Below, in pieces: positions 40,738-49,194 of a stretch of 50,821 nt of DNA; the stretch's first letter is position 1, and the number at the start of each line of letters is the position of its first letter. The stretch lies in NCBI GenBank assembly GCA_002314835.1, contig DCHM01000043.1:13813-64633 (forward strand), given 5' to 3'. Position numbers and translations under genes: made by a program. Origin of the DNA: Clostridiales bacterium UBA1752 (GTDB lineage Bacteria; Bacillota; Clostridia; Oscillospirales; CAG-382). Below the pieces are notes generated by a model. The model worked only from the letters and a program-made list of their open reading frames with translations, did no database searches and had not been told where the DNA came from.

Positions 40738-40775
40738 ATTTTGCGATTGCAAAATCGTTTTGACAATGATATAAT
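40738..40775 (+). promoter_or_regulatory. Promoter of the nfn-rnf array with an overlapping palindrome
   Basis: TTGCAA (40747-40752) and TATAAT (40770-40775) are 17 bases apart. An inverted repeat ATTTTGC-GATT-GCAAAAT (40738-40744 with 40749-40755) covers the -35 box and could be an operator. The leader to the ATG at 40808 carries AGAGG. Confidence 0.8.
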
Positions 40776-40807
40776 ATACATTGATTTATTATATAGAGGT
40801 ATAAGCT

Positions 40808-41647
40808 ATGACAAAGATTATCAGCACTACCAAGCTCAACCCTACGGTTACAAAAATGGTTTTTGACGCTCCGCTTATTGCAAAAAAGGCGCTGCCGGGT
40901 CAATTTGTCATCCTGCGCGTGACGGACGACGGTGAACGCATACCGTTGACCGTAGCCGCCGCAGATCCGCAAAACGGCGAACTGACCATTATATTTCAGC
41001 ACGTCGGTGCGACTACCGAGCTGCTCGGAACTTATAAGGCGGGCGACAGCATAGCTGACCTCGTAGGTCCCTTGGGCAAGCCGACCGAGCTCGACGGGCT
41101 AAAAAAAGTCGCCGTCATCGGCGGCGGTGTCGGATGCGCTATCGCTTATCCCGTTGCAAAGGCTCTGCACGATAAAGGCGCAGTCGTACACAGCATCGTA
41201 GGCTTTAGATGCCAAGACCTCGTTATCCTAAAGGACGAGTTTACCGCCTGCTCTGACAAATACGTTTTGATGAGTGACGACGGTTCGTGCGGCACCAAAG
41301 GTCTCGTCACCGATGCGCTAAAGGCACTTTTGGACAGCGGCGAAAAGTATGACGAGGTTATCGCCATCGGTCCGCTCGTAATGATGAAGTTTGTATGCAA
41401 GCTGACCAAGGAGTACGGCGTAAAGACCGTAGTCAGCATGAACCCCATAATGATAGACGGCACTGGCATGTGCGGCGGTTGCCGCCTCACCGTCGGCGGC
41501 AAGACAAAGTTTGCCTGCGTTGACGGTCCCGACTTTGACGGCCACGAGGTTGACTTTGACGAGGCTATCTGGCGCTCGTCGATGTATAAGCCCTTTGAAG
41601 CCAAAAAGCGCGAAGAAACTTGCAATCTGCTGAAAGGCGGTAACTGA
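40808..41647 (+). CDS. nfnA: NfnA: NADH-dependent ferredoxin:NADP+ oxidoreductase, small subunit
   Basis: This 279-residue flavoprotein resembles the dihydroorotate dehydrogenase electron-transfer subunit family. It has an N-terminal FAD domain (GQFVILRVTDDGERIPLTVA), an NAD domain (VAVIGGGVGCAIAYPVAKAL) and a C-terminal [2Fe-2S] Cys cluster (GTGMCGGCRLTVGGKTKFACVDGP). Paired with NfnB it forms the electron-bifurcating transhydrogenase that couples NADH and reduced ferredoxin to NADP+ reduction. The next gene starts directly after it. An older name is sulfide dehydrogenase subunit, but the pair context favours Nfn. Confidence 0.93.
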   Translation: MTKIISTTKLNPTVTKMVFDAPLIAKKALPGQFVILRVTDDGERIPLTVAAADPQNGELTIIFQHVGATTELLGTYKAGDSIADLVGPLGKPTELDGLKKVAVIGGGVGCAIAYPVAKALHDKGAVVHSIVGFRCQDLVILKDEFTACSDKYVLMSDDGSCGTKGLVTDALKALLDSGEKYDEVIAIGPLVMMKFVCKLTKEYGVKTVVSMNPIMIDGTGMCGGCRLTVGGKTKFACVDGPDFDGHEVDFDEAIWRSSMYKPFEAKKREETCNLLKGGN

Positions 41648-41648
41648 T

Positions 41649-43034
41649 ATGGATTACAACAAGTCAAATATTAAAACTCCCATGCCGATGCAAGACCCGC
41701 TCGTCAGAGCACGCAACTTTGACGAGGTTACGCACGGCTACACCGCCGAAATGGCTATTGAGGAAGCAAAGCGCTGCCTCCATTGCCCAAAGCAGCCTTG
41801 CAAGATGAACGGCTGCCCCGTCGGTGTTGATATATCCGAGTTTATCGGCCTCGTTGCCGAAGGCAAGTTTGAGGACGCGTACAATGTCATCAAGCGCAAC
41901 AACCTTTTCCCTGCTATTTGCGGACGCGTCTGCCCTCAGGAGAGCCAGTGCGAGAAATATTGCACGCGCGGCATCAAGGGCGAGCCCGTAGGCATCGGCA
42001 GGCTCGAGAGATTCGTTGCCGATTACTGTGCGGGCAATCAGACTGCCACCGCCGCACAGACCAAAAAGCACAGAGCCGCCGTTATCGGCTCGGGACCTGC
42101 AGGACTGGCTTGCGCCGGCTCGCTCGCAGGCATGGGCTGTGACGTCACGGTGTTTGAAGCTCTGCACGTCGCAGGCGGCGTACTCAGCTACGGCATACCT
42201 GAATTTAGACTGCCAAAGCGCATTGTTGGTGACGAGATAGCCAACCTCAAGCGCCTCGGCGTCAAAATAGAGACAAACTCGGTTATCGGCAAGCTTTTGT
42301 CGGTTGACGAGCTGTTTGAAATGGGCTTTGAGAGCGTGTTTATCGGCTCGGGCGCCGGTCTGCCGAGGTTTATGAATATCCCGGGCGAAAATCTCAAGGG
42401 CGTATATTCCGCCAACGAGTTTTTGACCCGTATCAATCTGATGAAGGCGTACAAGGACGATTCGACCACGCCTATTATGCACGGCAACCGCGTTGCAGTC
42501 GTCGGCGGCGGCAACGTCGCCATGGACGCCGCACGCTGTGCGCTGAGGCTCGGTGCCGAAAAGGTTTATATCGTTTACCGCCGCAGTGAAGCCGAGCTGC
42601 CTGCTCGCCGCGAGGAAATCGAGCACGCCAAGGAGGAGGGCATCGAATTCAGACTGCTCACCAATCCTACTACGGTTAACGGCGACGAAAACAAGTTTGT
42701 TACGGGACTTACCTGCATAAAAATGGAGCTCGGCGAGCCCGACGCGAGCGGACGCCGCAGTCCCGTAGAAATCAAGGGCAGTGAGTATGTGCTCGACTGC
42801 GACTGCGTTATCATGTCGCTCGGCACTTCGCCCAATCCTCTTATCAAATCAACCACCGACGGTCTCGATACTGACCGCCACGGCTGCATAGTCGCAGGCG
42901 ACGACTGCAAGACCAGCAAGGACGGCGTATTTGCAGGCGGTGACGCCGTTACGGGCGCCGCTACGGTAATACTCGCTATGGGCGCAGGCAAAAAAGCCGC
43001 CAAAGCGATGTACGACTATATGGAAACAAAATGA
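41649..43034 (+). CDS. nfnB: NfnB: glutamate synthase-like NADPH oxidoreductase, large subunit
   Basis: This 461-residue protein matches the GltA/GltD small-subunit-like family. It has an N-terminal double [4Fe-4S] region (CLHCPKQPCKMNGCPVG near residue 38; CGRVCPQESQCEKYC near residue 91), an FAD motif VIGSGPAGLACAG and an NADPH motif VVGGGNVAMDAARCALRLGA. No glutamine amidotransferase subunit is present, and NfnA lies directly upstream, so it is NfnB rather than glutamate synthase. The radical SAM gene overlaps its end by 4 bases. Confidence 0.94.
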   Translation: MDYNKSNIKTPMPMQDPLVRARNFDEVTHGYTAEMAIEEAKRCLHCPKQPCKMNGCPVGVDISEFIGLVAEGKFEDAYNVIKRNNLFPAICGRVCPQESQCEKYCTRGIKGEPVGIGRLERFVADYCAGNQTATAAQTKKHRAAVIGSGPAGLACAGSLAGMGCDVTVFEALHVAGGVLSYGIPEFRLPKRIVGDEIANLKRLGVKIETNSVIGKLLSVDELFEMGFESVFIGSGAGLPRFMNIPGENLKGVYSANEFLTRINLMKAYKDDSTTPIMHGNRVAVVGGGNVAMDAARCALRLGAEKVYIVYRRSEAELPARREEIEHAKEEGIEFRLLTNPTTVNGDENKFVTGLTCIKMELGEPDASGRRSPVEIKGSEYVLDCDCVIMSLGTSPNPLIKSTTDGLDTDRHGCIVAGDDCKTSKDGVFAGGDAVTGAATVILAMGAGKKAAKAMYDYMETK

Positions 43035-43897
43035 AATGCACTCTCTGCCCACGCCGTTGCGGCGTGGATAGAAACATACGCATAGGTGCTTGCAGCGAGA
43101 GCGAAGCAATGCGCATCTGCCGCGCCGCAAAGCACTATTACGAGGAGCCTTGCATTTCGGGCACCGATGGTTCGGGCGCAATATTCTTTTCGGGTTGCAG
43201 TCTCGGGTGCGTATATTGCCAGAATTACGGCATTTCGCGGTCAAAGGTCACAGGCAAAACCGTGACGTCCGACGAGCTTGCCGATATAATGCTCGATTTG
43301 CAGGCACAAAACAGCCATAATATCAACCTCGTGACCGCCACGCATTTTACGCCGTGGGTTGCAGAGGCAATAAAAATCGCAAAGAAACGCGGACTGACGG
43401 TGCCTGTCGTTTGGAATAGCTCGGGCTACGAGCTAAAGGATACGCTTTCTATGCTTTGCGGCTTGGCGGACGTTTATCTGCCCGACTGCAAATATGCAAA
43501 TGCGGAGCAGGCAAAACGGCTTTCGTCTGCCGCAGATTATCCTGCCGTGGCACTCGACGCGATAGAGGAAATGCTAAGGCAGGTCGGAGAGCCGACTTTT
43601 AAAGACGGGCTCATCAAACGCGGCGTCATAGTCAGGCACCTCGTTTTGCCGGGTATGGTTTTGCAGTCAAAAATGACGCTTAAAGCACTGTTTAACCGCT
43701 TTGGCAACCGCATTTGTTATAGCGTAATGCGGCAATACACTCCCGTAGCGCCTGATTTGCCGCTCGAGCTTTCGCGCCGCATAACCGACGCCGAATACAA
43801 ATCTGTCGTCGATTACGTCGGTGCGCTCGGCATAGAGCACGCATACGGACAGGAGAGCGGCTGTGCCGAGGAATCGTTTATTCCCGAGTTCAGATAA
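43031..43897 (+). CDS. Radical SAM protein, pyruvate formate-lyase activating enzyme-like
   Basis: This 288-residue radical SAM enzyme has the cluster motif CSLGCVYCQ (Cys56, Cys60, Cys63). An extra N-terminal Cys set (CTLCPRRCG, then GAC near residue 21) is typical of the PflA-like/COG1313 group. The rest of the barrel includes VVWNSSGYELKD and YLPDCKYAN. The role of this group is unknown; no pyruvate formate-lyase or glycyl radical enzyme is encoded here. It overlaps nfnB by 4 bases and precedes apbE, so a part in redox-cofactor maturation is possible but unproven. Confidence 0.9.
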   Translation: MKCTLCPRRCGVDRNIRIGACSESEAMRICRAAKHYYEEPCISGTDGSGAIFFSGCSLGCVYCQNYGISRSKVTGKTVTSDELADIMLDLQAQNSHNINLVTATHFTPWVAEAIKIAKKRGLTVPVVWNSSGYELKDTLSMLCGLADVYLPDCKYANAEQAKRLSSAADYPAVALDAIEEMLRQVGEPTFKDGLIKRGVIVRHLVLPGMVLQSKMTLKALFNRFGNRICYSVMRQYTPVAPDLPLELSRRITDAEYKSVVDYVGALGIEHAYGQESGCAEESFIPEFR

Positions 43898-43911
43898 TCT
43901 ATTTTATAAAA

Positions 43912-44817
43912 ATGTTTATGAGACGCTTTGCTTTACTGACAATCGCACTTGCTCTGCTGCTCTGCTCTTGTGCCGCAAACGACACAAAGGAGAGTTATTT
44001 TGCGATGGGCAGTGCCGTGACCGTCACGACGGTTACGGGCGATTGCGGAGACGAATGCTTTGCCGCGGTCACCGCGCTTGAAGCTGTTTTAAAGCCTGCT
44101 AACGGCGTTTTTGACTGTGGGGATAGCGACGTTTCGTCGGCGATTGCACTTTGTGAGAGATTAAAGCAAAAGACAGACGGCGCCTTTGACGTATATATCG
44201 GCAGTCTGACGGCGCTGTGGGACTTTGATACCGACACGCCCACGGTCCCGAGCGAAGCGAGCATAACAGCCGCTCTGCAGGGCGACAGCTATTACGATTT
44301 CGGCTCGGTAGGCAAGGGCTTTGCCTGCGACAAAGCCTGCGAAGTGCTGAGAAGCAATAATAAAAACGGTCTCGTCGCAGTCGGCGGCTCGCTCGGTGCG
44401 GTGGGTACAAAGCAGGACGGCAGTGCCTTTAATATCGGAGTACGCGATCCGTATTCCGCCGACGCGGTGGAATATATGGCGATATTACAGCTCGAGGACG
44501 CTTTTGTTTCGACCTCGGGCAGCTACGAAAAATATTTTATCTCAGACGGCGTTACTTATCATCATATTTTGGATGCACGCACGGGCTTTCCCGTGCAAAA
44601 CGAGCTGATTTCGGTCACGGTGGTTGCAGACAGCGGACTGCTGACCGACGCGCTGACGACGGCGTGCTTTTGCGTCGGCGAAGAGAAAGCGCTCGCACTC
44701 CTGCGCGAATACGGGTGCGAAGGCATTATCGTGACCAAGGACCACATAACCGTCACGGAGGGTCTGCGTGATAAAGTAAAGTTTACCAAAGCAGGCGTTA
44801 AGGTGGTTTATGCTTAA
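43912..44817 (+). CDS. apbE: FAD:protein FMN transferase (ApbE), lipoprotein
   Basis: This 301-residue protein has a lipoprotein signal peptide (ALALLLCSC, lipid Cys about residue 22) and the ApbE domain. Family motifs are YFAMGSAV, FGSVGKGFACDKACEVL (FAD binding) and HHILDARTGFPV (metal site). ApbE moves FMN from FAD onto threonine in D/S-G-A-T-type motifs of RnfD and RnfG on the outer membrane face. Both targets are encoded just downstream. No good ribosome-binding site is seen before the ATG. The NusG-II gene overlaps its end by 8 bases. Confidence 0.95.
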   Translation: MFMRRFALLTIALALLLCSCAANDTKESYFAMGSAVTVTTVTGDCGDECFAAVTALEAVLKPANGVFDCGDSDVSSAIALCERLKQKTDGAFDVYIGSLTALWDFDTDTPTVPSEASITAALQGDSYYDFGSVGKGFACDKACEVLRSNNKNGLVAVGGSLGAVGTKQDGSAFNIGVRDPYSADAVEYMAILQLEDAFVSTSGSYEKYFISDGVTYHHILDARTGFPVQNELISVTVVADSGLLTDALTTACFCVGEEKALALLREYGCEGIIVTKDHITVTEGLRDKVKFTKAGVKVVYA

Positions 44818-45172
44818 AAAATCAGACGCTTTGTTTATTTGTCTGCCGCTGATAGCGGCGGTGGTACTGCTGTTTGTCTTTACGGGCGGCAGCGGTCACA
44901 TGCTCGTCATACAGAGCGGCTCCCAAACGCAGGAAATAGACCTTTTGTCTCTTGACGAAGGCGAAACCCGCGTCATCGAGGTCGAGGGCGCGATAGGCGT
45001 TTCGGTTATCGAGGTCACGAGAAGCGGCGCGAGGTTTATATCTTCGCCGTGCAACGGTCATATTTGCACAAAAACCGGATATATTTCTCAGGCAGGGCAA
45101 ACCGTGGTTTGCCTGCCGAATAAGGTTATAATACGCATTACGGGTGCGGAAGTGGACGGTGCTACGGGATGA
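44810..45172 (+). CDS. NusG domain II-containing membrane-anchored protein
   Basis: This 120-residue protein has one N-terminal membrane helix (about residues 7-25) and a NusG-domain-II-like extracytoplasmic domain. The characteristic end is seen: FISSPCNGHICTKTGYISQAGQTVVCLPNKVIIRI, with the paired Cys (PCNGHIC). Such proteins occur beside apbE and rnf genes in Clostridia. Their role is not known; a structural or assembly part in Rnf is inferred. It overlaps both neighbours. Confidence 0.88.
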   Translation: MLKKSDALFICLPLIAAVVLLFVFTGGSGHMLVIQSGSQTQEIDLLSLDEGETRVIEVEGAIGVSVIEVTRSGARFISSPCNGHICTKTGYISQAGQTVVCLPNKVIIRITGAEVDGATG

Positions 45173-45666
45173 AAGAACGCATCAGACACATAACGCGCAC
45201 CGCCATGCTCGCGGCGCTCGCAATAGCCGCCGCCGCGCTCGAAGGACTGCTGCCACAGATGGCTTTTATGCCGCCCGGGGCAAAGATAGGCTTTAGCAAC
45301 ATCGTTTCGATGTACGCCGCAAAAAAGCAGGGGATAGCTTCGGCACTGACCGTCGCGGTTATCAAATCGGCGTTTGTGCTGTTGACGCGAGGGTTTACGG
45401 CGTTTTTGCTTTCGGCACTCGGCGGCATAGTCAGCACCGCGGTCACGTCATTGTTGCTGACGCGCGACGCCAAAAAGATAGGCTATATCGGCATAGGCGT
45501 CACGGGCGCACTCCTGCACAATATCACTCAGCTTGCCGTTTCGGCATTGCTTACTTCGTTTGCAGTAATATATTATCTGCCGTTTTTGCTCATCGCGGCT
45601 ACCGTTTCGGGAGCGATGACGGGCAGTATGTTATATCTTTTAATCTCTATCGGGGGTAAAAAATGA
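45169..45666 (+). CDS. Gx transporter-family / heptaprenyl diphosphate synthase component I-like membrane protein
   Basis: This 165-residue protein has about five membrane helices and the Gx/HepS-I-like signature (ALEGLLPQMAFMPPGAKIGFSNIVSMYA; LSALGGIVSTAVT; GVTGALLHNITQLAVS). The family resembles ECF S components in fold. Members are often found between the NusG-II gene and rnfC in Clostridia, as here. The name from heptaprenyl synthesis is historical and no enzyme activity is visible. It overlaps both neighbours by 4 bases. Confidence 0.88.
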   Translation: MKERIRHITRTAMLAALAIAAAALEGLLPQMAFMPPGAKIGFSNIVSMYAAKKQGIASALTVAVIKSAFVLLTRGFTAFLLSALGGIVSTAVTSLLLTRDAKKIGYIGIGVTGALLHNITQLAVSALLTSFAVIYYLPFLLIAATVSGAMTGSMLYLLISIGGKK

Positions 45667-47012
45667 ATAATTACGACGAAAAGCCTCTACTGTCACACTT
45701 TTTTAAAAAAGGCGTTCATCCGCCTTACAACAAAAACACCGCTTCTCTCCAATCGGTGATTATGCCGCCTCCTGCACGGGTTATCATCCCCATGTCGATG
45801 CATATCGGCGCGCCTGCCGTGCCCGTCGTAGCCAAGGGTGACTACGTTAAGGTCGGTCAGGTGATAGGCGAAGCAAAAGGATTTGTTTCGTCTCCCGTTC
45901 ACGCGAGCGTTTCCGGCACTGTTGCCGAAATCAGCGAGGTAGTATTGCCTGCCGGCAACACCGTCCAAGCGATAGTTATCGACAGCGACGGACAGATGAC
46001 TGCTGTCGAAACCGAGCCGCCAAAGTGCGACACTATAGCCGAGCTTATCGGCGTAGTACAGCAGTCGGGACTCGTAGGTCTCGGCGGCGCGGGCTTCCCC
46101 ACGCACGTTAAGCTCTCGGTACCCGAAGGCAAAAAAGCCGATACTCTGATAATAAACGCCGCGGAATGCGAGCCGTTTATTACTGCGGACCACAGAGAAA
46201 TGCTCGAGAACTCTTATCAGATTCTTTCGGGCCTCTATACGCTCAAAGAAATCCTCGGCATCCACCGCGTCCTCATAGCAATCGAGTCCAACAAGCCCGA
46301 CGCTATCGAAACGCTCACCAAGATTGCCGCCAACAGGGAGGCTGACCCCGACAACGAGGTCAGGGTTATCAAGCTCGAGGCGACTTATCCCAGAGGTGCC
46401 GAAAAAGTGCTCATCACCTGTTGCACCGGCAGAGAGGTGCCGATAGGCGGACTGCCTATCGACGCAGGCTGTATCGTGATGAATATTTCGTCGGTTGCTT
46501 TTTTTGCAAATTACATAAAGACGGGTATGCCGCTCGTTACAAAGCGCATTACGGTTGACGGCGGCGCCGTCGCCGAGCCCAAAAACGTCATCGTGCCTAT
46601 CGGCACGCCGATTGCGGACGTAATAGCATTTTGCGGCGGCTACAAGTGTCCGCCTGCAAAGCTGCTCTACGGCGGCCCCATGATGGGACTCGCGCTCAGA
46701 GACGACAGCCTGCCAATCCTAAAGCAGACAAACGCCATTATCGCACTCGACGCACAGCAAGCCAAGGCGTACGAGCCTACCGCCTGCATCCGTTGCGGCA
46801 AGTGCATTGACGCCTGCCCGATGGAACTGATGCCGGTTACTCTGGCGCTCGCGAGCGACAAAAAAGATATCGAAACACTCAAAAAATACGACCTTATGAA
46901 TTGCATCGAATGCGGCTCGTGTAGCTTCAGCTGCCCCGCTCATCGCAGAATATTGCAGTCGATAAGGCTCGGCAAGGCGGCACTCAAGGCCGCTACGCCG
47001 CCCAAAAAGTAA
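45663..47012 (+). CDS. rnfC: Rnf complex subunit RnfC
   Basis: RnfC is the peripheral NADH-reacting subunit of the Rnf ferredoxin:NAD+ oxidoreductase. The 449-residue protein has the N-terminal motif FKKGVHPPYNKN and an NADH/FMN domain (GLVGLGGAGFPTHVKL). It also has two [4Fe-4S] motifs: CIRCGKCIDACP (about 375-390) and CIECGSCSFSCP (about 414-425). The Rnf order here is C-D-G-E-A-B, as in Clostridia and Acetobacterium. Confidence 0.97.
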   Translation: MNNYDEKPLLSHFFKKGVHPPYNKNTASLQSVIMPPPARVIIPMSMHIGAPAVPVVAKGDYVKVGQVIGEAKGFVSSPVHASVSGTVAEISEVVLPAGNTVQAIVIDSDGQMTAVETEPPKCDTIAELIGVVQQSGLVGLGGAGFPTHVKLSVPEGKKADTLIINAAECEPFITADHREMLENSYQILSGLYTLKEILGIHRVLIAIESNKPDAIETLTKIAANREADPDNEVRVIKLEATYPRGAEKVLITCCTGREVPIGGLPIDAGCIVMNISSVAFFANYIKTGMPLVTKRITVDGGAVAEPKNVIVPIGTPIADVIAFCGGYKCPPAKLLYGGPMMGLALRDDSLPILKQTNAIIALDAQQAKAYEPTACIRCGKCIDACPMELMPVTLALASDKKDIETLKKYDLMNCIECGSCSFSCPAHRRILQSIRLGKAALKAATPPKK

Positions 47013-47030
47013 AGGAGGGAGAGCGTAGAA

Positions 47031-47951
47031 ATGGAAAACAAATTGACGGTTAGCCCGTCACCGCATTTCTTCAGCGGTAACAGCACCCAAAAAATCATGC
47101 TCAGAGTGCTGATAGCACTCGCTCCCTGCGTTATCGCGTCAACGGTTATCTTTGGATGGAGAGCACTTTTGCTGGTAGCATTCTGCGCCGCCTCCTGCGT
47201 ACTGCTCGAGTGGCTCAGCCGCAAGATAATGAAGCGCGACAACACGATTTTAGACCTTTCCGCGGTTGTTACGGGTGTAATTTTAGCACTCACGCTGCCC
47301 GTAGGCATCGGACTGCACCTTGCTTTTGTCGGGTGCGTAGTCGCCATCGTTATCACCAAGCAGTGCTTCGGTGGCATAGGTATGAATTTTATCAACCCTG
47401 CCATCGCAGGCCGTGTGGTTATGCTCGTTTCGTTCCCGTCGCAGATGTCGTCGTACTCTGATATCGATGGCATTACCTCGGCTACTCTCTTAAACAGCGA
47501 GTACACGGGTGCCAAGGACGCTTATCTCGATATGCTTTTGGGCAACATCGGCGGCTCGATAGGTGAAACCTGCAAGGTCGCCATACTGATAGGCTTTATA
47601 TTCCTCGTTGCTACAAAGACGATTAAGGTACATACCACCGTTGCATACGTATGCACCGTAGCTATCTTTGCTTTTGCTGTCGGCGGTGACCCTCTGTATC
47701 ACATTTTGACAGGCGGCGTGCTGTTCGGAGCTGTATATATGGCGACCGACTACACCACCTCGCCTCTTACGGACAGCGGCAAACTGATATTCGGCATCGG
47801 ATGCGGCGTCATTACTATGGTTATCAGACTGTGGGCGAGCCTCCCCGAGGGCGCTTCGTACTCTATTATGCTGATGAATATTTTGGTGCCTTATATCGAA
47901 AAGCTCACAAAGCCGCGCCCCTACGGCTACGTTAAAGGAGGCAAAAGGTAA
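47031..47951 (+). CDS. rnfD: Rnf complex subunit RnfD
   Basis: This 306-residue integral membrane subunit has about nine helices. It carries the covalent FMN site DGITSATLL, with Thr152 as the likely attachment residue, modified by ApbE encoded upstream. Conserved segments include GIGMNFINPAIAGRVVML and TDYTTSPLT. With RnfG, E and A it forms the membrane part that moves Na+ or H+. AGGAGGGAG precedes the ATG. Confidence 0.97.
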   Translation: MENKLTVSPSPHFFSGNSTQKIMLRVLIALAPCVIASTVIFGWRALLLVAFCAASCVLLEWLSRKIMKRDNTILDLSAVVTGVILALTLPVGIGLHLAFVGCVVAIVITKQCFGGIGMNFINPAIAGRVVMLVSFPSQMSSYSDIDGITSATLLNSEYTGAKDAYLDMLLGNIGGSIGETCKVAILIGFIFLVATKTIKVHTTVAYVCTVAIFAFAVGGDPLYHILTGGVLFGAVYMATDYTTSPLTDSGKLIFGIGCGVITMVIRLWASLPEGASYSIMLMNILVPYIEKLTKPRPYGYVKGGKR

Positions 47952-48502
47952 TGAAGGCAAAACAGATTTTCATTCCTGCCGTCCTGCTCGTGGTTATCTG
48001 CGTGATAGTCACGGGTTTGCTCGCAGTCACTAACGAGCTGACAAAGGACAAAATCGCCGAAATGAATGCCGCCGCTGCCGACGAGGCACGCATAGCGGTG
48101 CTCGGCGATACTAAATACGACGACACTCAGACAAAACAAATCGCAGACAATCCGTACGACGTTTACGTTTATTACAACGCAGGTCATCCCGTGGCTTACG
48201 TCTTTACCGAGACGGTCAAGGGTTATGGCGGCGACCTAACGGTTATGATAGGCGTCAGCTTTGAAGGCGCCGTCACCGGTGTCGAAATTACCGAGTGCAA
48301 CGAGACCGTCGGACTCGGCGCCAATACTCAAAAGCCTGCTTTCCGAGACCAGTACGTCAAGGGCGAGGCGGTTGACGAATACGTCGTCGGTCAAAACATA
48401 GACGCCGTTACGGGTGCCACCATTTCGTCAAAGGCGGTTACAAAGGCAGTCAACGCGGCGCTCGAACAGTATAGAATAATCAGAAACGGAGGCGAGGACT
48501 AA
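47951..48502 (+). CDS. rnfG: Rnf complex subunit RnfG
   Basis: This 183-residue protein has one N-terminal membrane helix (about 5-26) and an extracytoplasmic FMN-binding domain. The attachment motif is DAVTGATISS, with Thr157 as the likely flavinylated residue. GYGGDLTVMIGV and TVGLGANT are also family features. It overlaps rnfD and rnfE by single bases. Confidence 0.97.
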   Translation: MKAKQIFIPAVLLVVICVIVTGLLAVTNELTKDKIAEMNAAAADEARIAVLGDTKYDDTQTKQIADNPYDVYVYYNAGHPVAYVFTETVKGYGGDLTVMIGVSFEGAVTGVEITECNETVGLGANTQKPAFRDQYVKGEAVDEYVVGQNIDAVTGATISSKAVTKAVNAALEQYRIIRNGGED

Positions 48503-49194
48503 TGGCCGAAAAGAAAAATTATCTCAAGATATTAACTAACGGCATTATTAAAGAAAATCCTACCCTCTGCCTCGTGCTCGGCACCTGCCCGACGCTCGCC
48601 ATCACTACGGCGGCGAGCAACGCCATAGGCATGGGTATAGCGGCAACGCTCGTTTTGGTTTGCTCCAACGCGGTCATTTCGTTGCTCCGCAAGGTCATAC
48701 CTGCCACCGTCCGCATACCTGCTTATATCACTATCATTGCAGGCTTTGTTTCTATCGTTCAGATGCTCGTCAAGGCTTACCTGCCCGAAATCGATGCGTC
48801 GCTCGGCATTTATCTGCCGCTAATAGTAGTTAACTGCATCATCCTCGGCAGAGCCGAAATGTACGCGTCCAAAAACAGCGTCCTCCCCTCGATACTCGAC
48901 GGCCTCGGCATGGGCATCGGCTTTACTGCCGCACTGCTCTGCATGGGCATCATCCGTGAGTTTTTCGGCGCAGGCACACTGTTTGACATACCTATGCTTG
49001 CGGCAACCGGCGTTTATCAGCCCATACTCGTGCTGATTATGCCTGCAGGTGGCTTCTTTGTATTCGGTCTGCTTATCGCAATCGCCACCAGACTGTCCAA
49101 GGGCAAGCCCAAAAAGCCCGAGGAGGTCGGCTGTGCATCCTGCCCGATGGCAAAGGAATGTGCAGGCAAGGAAGGAGGCTGCGAGAATGCTTAA
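48502..49194 (+). CDS. rnfE: Rnf complex subunit RnfE
   Basis: This 230-residue membrane subunit has six helices and the RnfE/NqrD pattern (NPTLCLVLGTCPTLAITTAASNA; YLPLIVVNCIILGRAE). Together with RnfA it holds the [2Fe-2S] cluster within the membrane. An unusual feature is the Cys-rich C-terminal tail after the last helix (about residues 212-230): Cys spaced as CxxC, then five and six residues to two more. It overlaps rnfG by one base and rnfA by 8. Confidence 0.96.
   Translation: MAEKKNYLKILTNGIIKENPTLCLVLGTCPTLAITTAASNAIGMGIAATLVLVCSNAVISLLRKVIPATVRIPAYITIIAGFVSIVQMLVKAYLPEIDASLGIYLPLIVVNCIILGRAEMYASKNSVLPSILDGLGMGIGFTAALLCMGIIREFFGAGTLFDIPMLAATGVYQPILVLIMPAGGFFVFGLLIAIATRLSKGKPKKPEEVGCASCPMAKECAGKEGGCENA

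Noticed and set aside
41664..42626. 320-residue reading frame opposite nfnB
   Set aside because: It mirrors the nfnB coding frame, has no ribosome-binding site or family resemblance, and is explained by the codon bias of the real gene.
41649..43034. Glutamate synthase small subunit (GltD)
   Set aside because: No large GltB-type subunit is encoded, and the NfnA gene directly upstream makes the transhydrogenase NfnB the better call.
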